Of a stretch of 64,000 nt of DNA, positions 8,074 through 16,976 are shown piece by piece (position 1 is the stretch's first letter; each line of letters starts with the position of its first letter). The DNA lies in contig NZ_JAKVIL010000007.1 in the NCBI RefSeq assembly GCF_022601675.1, positions 1-64,000 on the forward strand, in the 5' to 3' direction. The translations under genes and the position numbers were made by a program. This DNA is from Ancylobacter gelatini (GTDB lineage Bacteria > Pseudomonadota > Alphaproteobacteria > Rhizobiales > Xanthobacteraceae). The notes under the pieces were generated by a model, which saw only the letters and a program-made list of their open reading frames with translations, did no database searches and had not been told where the DNA came from.

Positions 8074-10374
8074 ATGGGCGTTGTGAAGACTATTCGTCCT
8101 TATCATGAGCCGGCCGGTGGCTGGGGGGCGCTGAAGGCGATGGGCACCGCCCTCGTCGAACAGGATATCGCCCTCTCCGGCATGGCCACATTGTCGCGCA
8201 TGAACCAGCATGGCGGTTTTGACTGCCCAGGTTGCGGCTGGGCCGATCCGAAAAATCCCTCGCCGTTTGAGTATTGCGAGAATGGCGGCAAGGCCGTGGC
8301 GTGGGAAGCCACCACGAAACGGTGCACGCCGGAGTTCTTCGCCTCCTTCACGGTGAGCGAACTTGAGGCCTTCACGGACTTCGAGCTGGAGATGCAGGGA
8401 CGGCTGACGCACCCGATGCGTTACGATTCCTACACCGACCGCTATGTCCCGGTGAACTGGGACGAGGCCTTCGCCATCGTCGCGCGGCATCTCAACGCCC
8501 TTCCCGATCCCAATATGGCGGACTTCTACACGTCCGGCCGCGCCTCCAATGAGGCCGCTTTCCTCTACCAGCTGTTCGCCCGCGAATACGGCACCAACAA
8601 CTTCCCCGACTGCTCCAACATGTGCCACGAGGCCACCAGCGTCGGCCTGCCGCAGTCGCTGGGCGTTGGCAAGGGAACCGTGCTGCTGGAGGATTTCGAG
8701 AAGGCCGACGGCATCTTCATCTTCGGCCAGAACCCCGGCACCAATTCCCCACGTATGATGACGGATCTGCGCACCGCATCAAAGCGCGGCGCCACCATCA
8801 TGTCGTTCAACCCGTTCCGCGAGCGGGCGCTGGAGCGCTTCCAGGCGCCACAGAACCCCGTGGAGATGGCGACCCTCACCTCGACGCCAATCTCCCAGCG
8901 CCTGTTTCAGGTCCGGGTCGGCGGCGATGTCGCGCTCATCAAGGGCATGATGAAGCTGATGGTCGAAGCGGACGAAGCTGCCCGCGCCGAAGGGCGTGGG
9001 CCGGTGCTGGACTGGGATTTCATCCACGGCCACACCGTCGGCATCGACGCGCTGATCGCCGATCTGAAGGCGACGCAATGGGCCGATATCGAACGTAAAT
9101 CCGGCATCGCGCGGGCCGATATAGCGGTCGCCGCCGAGGCGTACATGAAGGCCGAGCGGGCAATCCTCGTCTTCGGCATGGGCATCACCCAGCACCGCCA
9201 CGGTACGCGGAACGTTCAGCAACTCGCCAATCTAGCGCTGCTGCGCGGCAATATTGGCCGCGAGGGTGCCGGCATCTGCCCGGTGCGCGGCCATTCCAAC
9301 GTGCAGGGCGACCGCACCGTCGGCATCACCGAAGTGCCGAGCGATACGTTGCTCGACGCCATCGAGGCCCGCTTCGGCTTCGTGCCGCCGCGCGCGCCCG
9401 GCCACAACGTCGTCACCGCGCTGGAGGCCATGGTGCGCGGGGAGGCGCGGGTCTTCATCGGGCTGGGCGGCAATTTCGCCGCCGCGATTCCCGACTGGGA
9501 GCAGACCCAGGCCGCCATGCGCCGGCTCGACCTCACCGTCCACATCGCCACCAAGCTGAACCGCAGCCACATCGTTCATGGCCGCGAGGCGCTGATCCTG
9601 CCCTGCCTCGGCCGCACCGAACTTGACGAGCAGGCCGGCGGTCCGCAGGCGGTCACGGTCGAGGATTCCATGTCGATGGTGCATGCCTCGCGCGGCCATA
9701 ACCGCCCGGCCTCCGAGCACCTGAAGAGCGAGCCCGCCATCATTGCCGGCATGGCGCGGGCGACGCTGGGCGCGCGCTCCAGGATCGCCTGGGAGGAGCT
9801 GACGGCGGACTATGCGCGGATCCGGGACGACATCGAGGCAGTGTTCCCGATTTTCCAGGGCTATAATGAGCGGATCAAGGAGCCCGGCGGCCTCCATCTC
9901 ACCTCGCTCGCCCGCGAACGGATCTGGGCGACGCCATCCGGCAAGGCCAACCTGCTGGTCTGCGAAGGCCTGTGCGAGGACCCCGCCGTGGATGATCCCG
10001 ACGCGCTGTGGCTGACCACGGTACGCAGCCACGACCAGTACAACACCACGCTTTACTCGCTTTCGGACCGCTATCGCGGCGTGTACGGCCAGCGCGACGT
10101 GCTGTTCCTCAACGAGACGGAGATGAACCGGCGCGGCCTGAAGGCGGATGACAGGGTCGACATCCTCACCCTGTCGCAGGACGGCATCGAGCGCGCGGTG
10201 CGTGGCTTCAAGGTTGTGCCCTACAGCTTTCCGGAAGGCAGCTGCGCCGCCTATTACCCCGAGACCAACCCGCTGGTGCCGCTCTACGCCCACGATCCGC
10301 AAAGCTTCACCCCGTCGTCGAAGGGGGTGCCGGTCCGCCTCGTGAAGACCAACACCCAGCAGGGAGCGCAGTGA
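8074..10374 (+). CDS. FdhF/YdeP-family molybdopterin oxidoreductase
   Basis: A 766-residue enzyme of the DMSO-reductase superfamily, YdeP branch. Near the N-terminus C51, C54 and C68 (FDCPGCGW...YCENG) can hold an iron-sulfur cluster. DCSNMCHEATS around residue 185 is the region of the molybdenum-ligand cysteine, followed by molybdopterin-binding blocks such as GQNPGTNSPRMM and RGNIGREGAGICPVRGHSNVQGDR. There is no Tat signal, so it should be cytoplasmic. E. coli YdeP is linked to acid resistance; its substrate is not established. AGGAG precedes the start. It is one base from the cydA-like gene downstream, which argues for a shared function. Confidence 0.9.
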   Translation: MGVVKTIRPYHEPAGGWGALKAMGTALVEQDIALSGMATLSRMNQHGGFDCPGCGWADPKNPSPFEYCENGGKAVAWEATTKRCTPEFFASFTVSELEAFTDFELEMQGRLTHPMRYDSYTDRYVPVNWDEAFAIVARHLNALPDPNMADFYTSGRASNEAAFLYQLFAREYGTNNFPDCSNMCHEATSVGLPQSLGVGKGTVLLEDFEKADGIFIFGQNPGTNSPRMMTDLRTASKRGATIMSFNPFRERALERFQAPQNPVEMATLTSTPISQRLFQVRVGGDVALIKGMMKLMVEADEAARAEGRGPVLDWDFIHGHTVGIDALIADLKATQWADIERKSGIARADIAVAAEAYMKAERAILVFGMGITQHRHGTRNVQQLANLALLRGNIGREGAGICPVRGHSNVQGDRTVGITEVPSDTLLDAIEARFGFVPPRAPGHNVVTALEAMVRGEARVFIGLGGNFAAAIPDWEQTQAAMRRLDLTVHIATKLNRSHIVHGREALILPCLGRTELDEQAGGPQAVTVEDSMSMVHASRGHNRPASEHLKSEPAIIAGMARATLGARSRIAWEELTADYARIRDDIEAVFPIFQGYNERIKEPGGLHLTSLARERIWATPSGKANLLVCEGLCEDPAVDDPDALWLTTVRSHDQYNTTLYSLSDRYRGVYGQRDVLFLNETEMNRRGLKADDRVDILTLSQDGIERAVRGFKVVPYSFPEGSCAAYYPETNPLVPLYAHDPQSFTPSSKGVPVRLVKTNTQQGAQ

Positions 10375-10375
10375 G

Positions 10376-11791
10376 ATGGACGCGGTCGCCCTTTCCCGTC
10401 TGCAATTCGCCTTCACCATCGGCTTCCACATCCTGTGGCCGACGCTGACCATCGGCACCGCGTGGTTCGTCACCGTGCTCAGCGCCCTGTGGTGGCGTAC
10501 CGGCAACACGGTGTATCGCGACCTGATGCGCTTCTGGATGCGGCTGTTCGCGCTCGGCTTCGGCATGGGCGTCGTGACCGGCATCGTGCTGAGCTACGAG
10601 ATCGGCACAAATTGGGCCGGCTTCTCGCGCTCGGTCGCCAATGTGCTCGGGCCGCTTTTCGCCTATGAGACGATGACCGCCTTCTTTCTGGAGGCCGGCT
10701 TCATCGGCATCATGCTGTTCGGCGAGGGCCGGGTGTCCCGGGGAGCGCACTTCTTCGCCTGCCTGATGGTGGCGGTTGGCGCGCTGATTTCCTCCACCTG
10801 GATCATTGCCGCCAATAGCTGGATGCAGACCCCGGCGGGCGCGATCGCCGATGCCGACGGCATTTATCATGTGGTGAGCTGGTGGGACGTTATCTTCACC
10901 GCCTCCTTCCCCTATCGCCTCGCCCATATGGTGTGCGCGAGCTTCCTGACCTGTTCCTTCGTGATCGCCGGCGTCTCGGCACTCCATCTCTGGCGCGGCC
11001 AGCATGTGGCGGCCTCGCGGACGGCCTTTTCCATGGCGCTGTGGCTCGCGCTGGTGCTGGCGCCGCTGCAGATCGTCATCGGCGACATGCATGGCCGCAA
11101 CACCATGGTGGAGCAGCCAACCAAGCTGGCCGCGATGGAGGGCCTGTGGGAGACCACCAAGGGGCCGGCTATGACGGTGATCGCCTGGCCGGACATGGCG
11201 GCGCAGAAGAATCTCTACGCCATCGACATTCCCCACCTCGCCAGCCTCTACCTCACCCATAGCTGGGACGGCGAGGTCCAGGGCCTGAAGGCGGTGCCAG
11301 AGGCCGACCAGCCCTATGTGCCGGTCGTGTTTTTCGCCTTCCGGATCATGGCCGGCATTGGCGTGGTGCTGCTGGCCACCGCCATCACCGGCTTTGTGCT
11401 GCGCCTGCGGGGAAGGCTGTTCACCGCCCGCTGGTTCCAGATCGTCACCATGGCGACGACGCCGCTCGGCTTCCTCGCGGTGCTGGCCGGCTGGACGGTG
11501 ACGGAGTCGGGGCGGCAGCCCTGGATCATCTATGGCGCGCTGCGCACCGCGGATGCGGCGGCGCCCGTGGCGGCCGGGGCGGTGACGACCAGCCTGCTCA
11601 TCTTCTTCGCCGTCTACAATGTGCTGCTGCTGGCCTTCGTCTGGTTCGCCGGCCGGGTCGCCCTGAAGGGGCCGATCGATAGCTCGCCCGCCGCGCGCGA
11701 GCATCCCGGCATGGAGCGCAGCACGCTCGGCGCCTTCACCACGTCTCCCGTCCCGTCGCCCGTGCGCGGCACCGACCCAGCGAGGGCCTGA
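10376..11791 (+). CDS. cydA: Cytochrome bd-type / cyanide-insensitive ubiquinol oxidase subunit I
   Basis: A 471-residue membrane protein with about nine hydrophobic segments. The heme-ligand His18 (FTIGFHILWPTL), the acidic pair Glu98 and Glu106 (AYETMTAFFLEAGF) and His184 (YRLAHM) are in the family positions. The quinol-binding Q-loop is short compared with E. coli CydA (522 residues), which fits the cyanide-insensitive (CioA) branch. It oxidises ubiquinol and reduces oxygen to water at the cytoplasmic membrane. One base separates it from the molybdoenzyme and two from cydB. The last 50 residues are unusually rich in Ser, Pro and Thr. Confidence 0.95.
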   Translation: MDAVALSRLQFAFTIGFHILWPTLTIGTAWFVTVLSALWWRTGNTVYRDLMRFWMRLFALGFGMGVVTGIVLSYEIGTNWAGFSRSVANVLGPLFAYETMTAFFLEAGFIGIMLFGEGRVSRGAHFFACLMVAVGALISSTWIIAANSWMQTPAGAIADADGIYHVVSWWDVIFTASFPYRLAHMVCASFLTCSFVIAGVSALHLWRGQHVAASRTAFSMALWLALVLAPLQIVIGDMHGRNTMVEQPTKLAAMEGLWETTKGPAMTVIAWPDMAAQKNLYAIDIPHLASLYLTHSWDGEVQGLKAVPEADQPYVPVVFFAFRIMAGIGVVLLATAITGFVLRLRGRLFTARWFQIVTMATTPLGFLAVLAGWTVTESGRQPWIIYGALRTADAAAPVAAGAVTTSLLIFFAVYNVLLLAFVWFAGRVALKGPIDSSPAAREHPGMERSTLGAFTTSPVPSPVRGTDPARA

Positions 11792-11793
11792 CC

Positions 11794-12831
11794 ATGACCG
11801 AACTTCTGCAGGCGGATTATGTCCCGCTGTTCTTCGCCGCCGTCGCCGTGTTCTGCGTCACGGTCTATGTGCTCGCCGACGGGCTCGACCTCGGCGTCGG
11901 CATCCTGTTCCTCTTTGCGCCGCGCGACGCCGATCGCGACCTCATGATGGCCTCGATCGAGCCGGTGTGGGACGGCAACGAGACCTGGCTGGTGATGGGC
12001 GGCACGCTGCTCTTCGCCGCTTTTCCGGCCGGATACTACATCCTGCTGCCCGCGTTCTATCTGCCGATCATGTTCATGCTGTTTGCGCTGATCTTCCGCG
12101 GCGTGGCGTTTGGCTTCCGGCTGCAGGCGACCCGCTTCCGTCTGGTCTGGGACATCGCCTTCTTCGCGGGCTCCGTGCTGGCCACTTTCTGCCAGGGGCT
12201 GATCCTGGGCGGGCTGATTGCCGGCGTGCCGGTGGAGAACGGCATGTTCGCCGGCGGGCCGTTCAGCTTCCTCAACCTGCTCGGCGTCCTGTGCGGGGTC
12301 GGCCTTGTCGGCGGCTATGCGCTGATCGGCGCCGGCTGGCTGATCTGGAAGACCGACGGCGCGACGCAGGTCTTCGCCCGCGAGATCGCCCATGCCGCGC
12401 TCATCCTCACGGGCGCGATGATGGCGCTGGTGAGCGCCTGGAGCGCGTGGAGCGTGCCGGAGGTGGCGGCGCGCTGGTTCGCCCTTCCCAATCTGCTGCT
12501 GCTCGCGCCGGTGCCGCTGGTGACGCTCGCCGTCATCGTCGCGCTCTGGCGCGGCATCTGGGAAGGCGCGCAGGCCCGCACCTTCCTGCTCGCGCTGGCC
12601 CTGTTCGCCCTCGGGCTGGTCGGGCTCATCGTCAGCCTCTGGCCCTATCTCGTGCCCCGCCACGTCACGGTGTGGGACGGCATGTCCGACACGCAATCGG
12701 TGGCCTTCCTCGCCGTTGGGGTCGCGATCATCATCCCGATCGTCCTCGCCTATCAGGCGCATGCCTATTGGGTGTTTCGCGGCAAGACCGTTCACGAGCA
12801 CGGCGCCTATGGCGGCCATGCCGGCTCCTGA
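11794..12831 (+). CDS. cydB: Cytochrome bd-type ubiquinol oxidase subunit II
   Basis: A 345-residue polytopic membrane protein. The motifs DGLDLGVGILFLF and PVWDGNETWLVMGGTLLFAAFP are diagnostic for CydB/CioB. It is the partner that stabilises the hemes of subunit I. It starts two bases after cydA and ends the operon; no cydX-like small gene is evident immediately after it. No cydC/cydD exporter genes lie nearby, in line with cio-type loci. Confidence 0.95.
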   Translation: MTELLQADYVPLFFAAVAVFCVTVYVLADGLDLGVGILFLFAPRDADRDLMMASIEPVWDGNETWLVMGGTLLFAAFPAGYYILLPAFYLPIMFMLFALIFRGVAFGFRLQATRFRLVWDIAFFAGSVLATFCQGLILGGLIAGVPVENGMFAGGPFSFLNLLGVLCGVGLVGGYALIGAGWLIWKTDGATQVFAREIAHAALILTGAMMALVSAWSAWSVPEVAARWFALPNLLLLAPVPLVTLAVIVALWRGIWEGAQARTFLLALALFALGLVGLIVSLWPYLVPRHVTVWDGMSDTQSVAFLAVGVAIIIPIVLAYQAHAYWVFRGKTVHEHGAYGGHAGS

Positions 12832-13260
12832 ACGGGCTGTCTCCTGTCGATGCGGGTCGACAGGCGGCGAGTGAGACACAATGGCAAACAAGCGCGTTTT
12901 CCGGCGACGGTAGCCAGCCCACCTCACCGTCCGGAACAGTGCGGGGCGGCTGCCCGCGGCCGTTGATGAGTACGCGGCCGCGTTCCATGACGAGACGGAG
13001 GGGGCGCGCGAGGACGACGCTACCCTTCGCGCCTGCGACGCGGCCACGCTCGAAGGGTCCGCGGATCCGCGATGTCCACGTGGGGTGTTCCTCGCTCCGC
13101 GACACGGCGTGCCGGATTGTGGCGCTACCCTATCGCCTGACGAGACGGCACATTACGGCAACCAAGCGTCGCCCGCTGGCGCATGTCTCGATGCGGTTTG
13201 ATCCGTCGGTCCGCCTCACCACGACGCGGACCCGTCGAGCAGACTTGAAAGATAAGCCAA
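12832..13260. other. 429-base gap between cydB and the RidA gene
   Basis: No convincing gene. A minus-strand frame (about 13105-12831) reads smoothly for some 60 codons (VVLARPLRLVMERGRVLING then TVPDGEVGWLP), which looks more like protein than noise, but I cannot assign it and it has no plausible start or ribosome site. It may be a gene scar. TGTCGATGCGGGTCGACA (12844-12861) is an inverted repeat (TGTCGA/TCGACA) just after cydB and could end its transcript. Confidence 0.35.
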
Positions 13261-13662
13261 ATGGAAAAGCCGGAATTCTTCGTCACCCCGGGCTATGGTC
13301 AGCAGCTGCGCGACCTGCTGCACTATTCACAGGCAGTAAGGATAGGAACCCGCGTCGAGACATCGGGCCAGGGTGGCTGGGATGACGATCTGCGGATTCC
13401 CGACGCGTTGGAAGATGAGATCACCCAGGCCTTCCGCAATGTGGAGCGCACATTGGCGACCGCAGGGGCAGGCTGGGAGCACGTGGTGCACATCAATTCC
13501 TACCATGTCGGCGGCTTCCCCGCGGAGGTCAACGAGACGATGGCGCGGCTGTATCGCCAGTATATGCCCCATCATGCGCCGATCTGGACGCAGACCGGCG
13601 TCGAGGCGCTGGGGCTGCCGACGATGCGCATCGAGATCCGCGTGACGGCCATCATCGCCTGA
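13261..13662 (+). CDS. RidA/YjgF/YER057c-family protein
   Basis: A 133-residue protein of the RidA fold. It shows the family core: SQAVRIGTRVETSGQGGWD, then DEITQAFRNVERTLATAGAGWEHVVHINSY and LGLPTMRIEIRVTAI, where the Arg before the terminal strand is the usual substrate carboxylate ligand. RidA proteins hydrolyse reactive enamine/imine intermediates made by PLP and flavin enzymes; subgroups vary. It lies just ahead of a cupin and a homoserine dehydrogenase-like gene on the same strand, with gaps of 91 and 87 bases. Confidence 0.9.
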   Translation: MEKPEFFVTPGYGQQLRDLLHYSQAVRIGTRVETSGQGGWDDDLRIPDALEDEITQAFRNVERTLATAGAGWEHVVHINSYHVGGFPAEVNETMARLYRQYMPHHAPIWTQTGVEALGLPTMRIEIRVTAIIA

Positions 13663-13753
13663 ACCGTGCGGTGGTCGCAGGGCCATGTTCGCCGTTCTCC
13701 AGCCGCCGCGGTCGGGAGGGCGGCCCGAAACGATCTGTGTGAGGAGAAAAGTG

Positions 13754-14104
13754 ATGAAGCTTCGCAAGTTCACCCTCGCCGATGCGTCGCTGGAACGCTC
13801 GCCTGGACAGGAGGCGGATGTGTTCGTCGGCAATCTGATCGACGAGCGGCACGGCGGGGCGATCACCATCGGCTATGGACGCTACGCACCCGGCCAGAGC
13901 CTCGCCGAGACCATGGCGGTCGACGATGTCATGATTGTTCTGGAGGGACGGCTGACGGTTTCCACCGATCTCGATACGGTCATCGCCGGCCCCGGCGACA
14001 TCGTCCACATGCCCAAGGGTGAAACCGTCACCATTCGCACGCAGGAGGAGGGCGCATTGACCGCCTACGTCACCCATCCGCATTGGCGCCCCGCGCACGC
14101 CTAG
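13754..14104 (+). CDS. Small cupin protein (EutQ-like)
   Basis: A 116-residue single cupin domain. The barrel strands are visible as GAITIGYGRYAPGQSLAETM, VDDVMIVLEGRLTVST and VIAGPGDIVHMPKGETVTI. The classic two-His-one-Glu metal set is not obvious in the first motif, so metal binding is doubtful. EutQ-like cupins occur near amine catabolism genes; enzymatic function is unclear. GAGGAG lies 8 bases before ATG 13754; a GTG one codon earlier is a second option. Confidence 0.75.
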   Translation: MKLRKFTLADASLERSPGQEADVFVGNLIDERHGGAITIGYGRYAPGQSLAETMAVDDVMIVLEGRLTVSTDLDTVIAGPGDIVHMPKGETVTIRTQEEGALTAYVTHPHWRPAHA

Positions 14105-14191
14105 CATGCGCCGCCCGTCATCGGTAACGTTCTCGATGCCGCGGCGGGAGGATCAGCTCATTTGCCGACCGATCGGAGAAGAGGTTAGCCG

Positions 14192-15211
14192 ATGCGCGTG
14201 ATGAAGATCGCCATAGCCGGCTTCGGCGGCGTCGGTCGCGCAACGGCCAGGCTGTTGTTGTCCCGACGCGAACGCTACCGTCGCCTCTATCGCAGAGATG
14301 TTCGTCTGGTCGCGGTCTGCGGTTCCCGTTCCGGTCTCTTCGATGCCAACGGACTTGAAGCCGACCGGCTGGACGTGCTGGAGGCCGGCTTGACGGGACC
14401 GGACTTTGTGGCGGCAACGGGCGCCGAGGTCCTGATCGAGGCCGGCCCCAGCGACTTTCGCACCGGTGGCCCCGGGCTCGCCTATATCCGCTCGGCCCTT
14501 TCCGGCGGACAGGATGCGATCGTCATCTCGAAAGGCGCGTTGGTCCATAGCGGAGCGGAGTTGCGGCAACTGGCCAAGCGCTCGAATGCCCTCCTGAAAA
14601 TCAGCGGCGCGGCCGCCGCCGCTCTGCCGACCATCGACCTTCTCGACCATAGCCTTCTCGGCTCCACCGTGATCGGCGTGGAAGGAATCCTCAACGCCAC
14701 CACAAACTACCTCCTTGACGCCATGACCTCGCGCGGGATCGGCTTTGAGGGCGCGCTGCGCGAGGCTCAGGCCGCAGGGTTCGCGGAGGCGGATCCGCGC
14801 AACGATACCGAAGGGTGGGACACGGCGGCAAAGCTCCTGATCCTGGCCAATTTCGGCCTCGGGCTGGAGCTTGCGATGGAGGATCTCACCGTAACGGGGA
14901 TCCAGTCCGTGACACACCGGGAGATCGAGGCGTGGAGAGCCGATGGCCTCGTGCCCAAGCTTGTCGGCAGCCTCCTTTATGCGAATGGCGGCGTGCGAGC
15001 CGATGTGGGGATCCGAGCCTATCCGCTCGCGGATCCGTTCGCCCATGTCAGCGGGAAGACCAAGGCGATCCGCATCACGACCGATGCCATGGGCGAGACG
15101 GTCGCCATGAGCCATGGAACCGAACCGCTCGCGACCGCCGCGGCGGCGCTCAAAGACCTTGAGCACATCCTGAAGGCGAGATCCGCCGAAGGGCCGCCAC
15201 GGGAAGCGTAG
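14192..15211 (+). CDS. Homoserine dehydrogenase-like protein without ACT domain
   Basis: A 339-residue protein. The N-terminal Rossmann motif is GFGGVGRATARLL (residues 10-22). The catalytic half carries EGILNATTNYLLDAM and GFAEADPRNDTEGWDTAAKLL, matching the homoserine dehydrogenase signatures for substrate binding and the catalytic lysine region. The enzyme would reduce aspartate semialdehyde to homoserine with NAD(P)H. It lacks the C-terminal ACT regulatory domain of the usual 430-residue bacterial form, so it is probably a specialised paralogue rather than the housekeeping hom. RidA and cupin genes precede it; an AGAAGAGG box precedes the start. Confidence 0.8.
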   Translation: MRVMKIAIAGFGGVGRATARLLLSRRERYRRLYRRDVRLVAVCGSRSGLFDANGLEADRLDVLEAGLTGPDFVAATGAEVLIEAGPSDFRTGGPGLAYIRSALSGGQDAIVISKGALVHSGAELRQLAKRSNALLKISGAAAAALPTIDLLDHSLLGSTVIGVEGILNATTNYLLDAMTSRGIGFEGALREAQAAGFAEADPRNDTEGWDTAAKLLILANFGLGLELAMEDLTVTGIQSVTHREIEAWRADGLVPKLVGSLLYANGGVRADVGIRAYPLADPFAHVSGKTKAIRITTDAMGETVAMSHGTEPLATAAAALKDLEHILKARSAEGPPREA

Positions 15212-15270
15212 TCATCACCCGGCCGCATGGCCCCGCTCGAACCGGTCCGAACATGGCAGAGGCTTCAGCT

Positions 15271-16404
15271 TCATGAAGGACTGATGCTTCCCATCGGAAT
15301 TTCCAGCGTGAGCGAGAGGCCGTCCTCCGTCCAGGCGCGGGAGACCATGCCGTTCATCCCGCGCAGCACGGCCCTTTCGAGCACCGACCCGAAGCCCTCG
15401 CGCGAGGGCGAGGTGCCGCGCTCAAGCACCGCCTGCTCGTCCCACGTCATCTTGAAGAGATCGTCCACCGACGTGACCTGAATGGTCAGCCGTCCATCGG
15501 CCTGCGAGAGGGCGCCATATTTGGCGGCGTTGGTCGTGAACTCGTGAAACAGCAGCGCGATCGATGTCAGGGCGTTGCCGGACAGCGCGATATCCGCGCC
15601 GCTGACCGTGATGCGGTGGCTGTTCGGGCCATTCTGCGGGCAGTGATAGGGAGCCAGAATGGCATTGAGCAGGGCGACGACCGTGGTCTCGGATTTGGCC
15701 TCGGCCTCGCGGCTCAGGTCAGGCAATGTGAGATCATGCGCGCGCGCCAGCGCCTGAAGCCGTGAGCGCAGGTCGCCCGCGAGTTGCTCCGCGCTACCGG
15801 CCGCCCGCGCGCTGAACTCGATCAGGCCGACGGTGACGGCGAACAGGTTCTTGATGCGGTGGTTGATCTCCCGCAGCAGCATGTCCTGCTGCTCGCGGGC
15901 ATGCTGATGGCGGTGGACGTCATGTGTCAGCGTGATCAGGAACTCGTCCTTGCGCCGTCCCGCCTCCCTGAGCGCCTCGGCCTGCACTTCCAGTTCGTCG
16001 CGCTGGGCGGCGATCATCTGCCGCTGCCGGTAGAGTTCGAAGAACACATCGGCCTTGCTGCGCAAGATGTCCGGCTCGATGGGCTTCTGAATGAAATCCA
16101 CGGCCCCGGCCTCATAGCCGCGGAACCGGCGTTGGCTGTCGGCACTGCCGGCGGTGACGAAGATGATGGGAATGCCACGGGTCCGCTCGCTGCCGCGCAT
16201 GAGCTCGGCAAGTTCGAATCCGTTCAGGCCCGGCATCTGGACGTCGACCAGCGCCAGCGCCACGTCATGCTGCAGCAGCAGCTCCAGCGCCTCGTCGCCG
16301 GAGCGTGCCTTCAGCAGCAGGAGGTCGTCCCTGCGCAGCAGCGCTTCGAGCGAGACGAGATTATCCTCGAGATCGTCAACCAGCAGGAATGGAACGGGGC
16401 TCAT
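15271..16404 (-). CDS. Response regulator fused to HWE-family histidine kinase
   Basis: A 377-residue protein. Residues 1-120 form a receiver domain with phosphoacceptor Asp54 (ALVDVQMPG) and Lys107 (IQKPIEP). A coiled linker (about 125-160) leads to an HWE/HisKA_2 kinase with His182 in NHRIKNLFAV and the ATP-binding box HEFTTNAAKYGALS. It is the last gene of a four-gene signalling operon, 8 bases after cheB, and its ribosome site GAGAGG lies inside the cheB end. It can accept phosphate from the upstream hybrid kinase and then phosphorylate another regulator, possibly the lone receiver at 21385. Confidence 0.92.
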   Translation of the reverse strand: MSPVPFLLVDDLEDNLVSLEALLRRDDLLLLKARSGDEALELLLQHDVALALVDVQMPGLNGFELAELMRGSERTRGIPIIFVTAGSADSQRRFRGYEAGAVDFIQKPIEPDILRSKADVFFELYRQRQMIAAQRDELEVQAEALREAGRRKDEFLITLTHDVHRHQHAREQQDMLLREINHRIKNLFAVTVGLIEFSARAAGSAEQLAGDLRSRLQALARAHDLTLPDLSREAEAKSETTVVALLNAILAPYHCPQNGPNSHRITVSGADIALSGNALTSIALLFHEFTTNAAKYGALSQADGRLTIQVTSVDDLFKMTWDEQAVLERGTSPSREGFGSVLERAVLRGMNGMVSRAWTEDGLSLTLEIPMGSISPS

Positions 16405-16412
16405 GGTCACGT

Positions 16413-16976
16413 TCAAACCTCTCGCAGATAGGCTGCAATGGCGTGGAGAGACATAATCCGCGCGTCCGGGCAGAGATTGATCGCGGCCTCGGGCATCGCC
16501 GATGCGAATGCCTCGTCCGGATCCTGCACCAGCGCGATGCCGCCGAGAGCGGCGACGGCGCACAGCCCCTGCGCGCCGTCCTGGTTGGCGCCGGTCAGCA
16601 CGATGGCGATCAGTGCCGCGCCATAAGCGTCGGCCGCGCTCTCAAAGAGCACGTCGATGGAGGGGCGCGAGAACAGCACGGGTTCGTCGCTGGACAGCGA
16701 GAGTGTCCGGTCCATTTCCACCAGGAGGTGATAGTCGGGCGGCGCGAAATAGACGGTGCCACCAACGACCGGCTCCTTGTCATCGGCCTCGCGCACCTCG
16801 ATCTGGCATTTGTTCTGGAACAGCTCCGCAAGCACGCTGCGCTTGTCGGCGGGAACGTGCACGACCACCATGACCGGTAGTCTGAACCCCGCGGGCAGCG
16901 AGGGGAGAATGGCCGACAGTGCCTCCAGCGCCCCCGCTGACGCGCCGATCACGACCGCTTCCGAGCGCGCCGTCAT
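16413..16976 (-). CDS. CheB-type methylesterase domain protein
   Basis: A 187-residue protein consisting only of a CheB methylesterase domain, without a receiver domain. The catalytic triad is visible: Ser in GASAGALEAL (about residue 13), His in VVHVPADKRS and Asp in LTGANQDGAQG. CheB removes glutamyl methyl groups from chemoreceptors. Here it overlaps the CheR gene by four bases (ATGA) and sits in a kinase operon with no methyl-accepting receptor, so its target may be a signalling protein of another kind. Confidence 0.92.
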   Translation of the reverse strand: MTARSEAVVIGASAGALEALSAILPSLPAGFRLPVMVVVHVPADKRSVLAELFQNKCQIEVREADDKEPVVGGTVYFAPPDYHLLVEMDRTLSLSSDEPVLFSRPSIDVLFESAADAYGAALIAIVLTGANQDGAQGLCAVAALGGIALVQDPDEAFASAMPEAAINLCPDARIMSLHAIAAYLREV

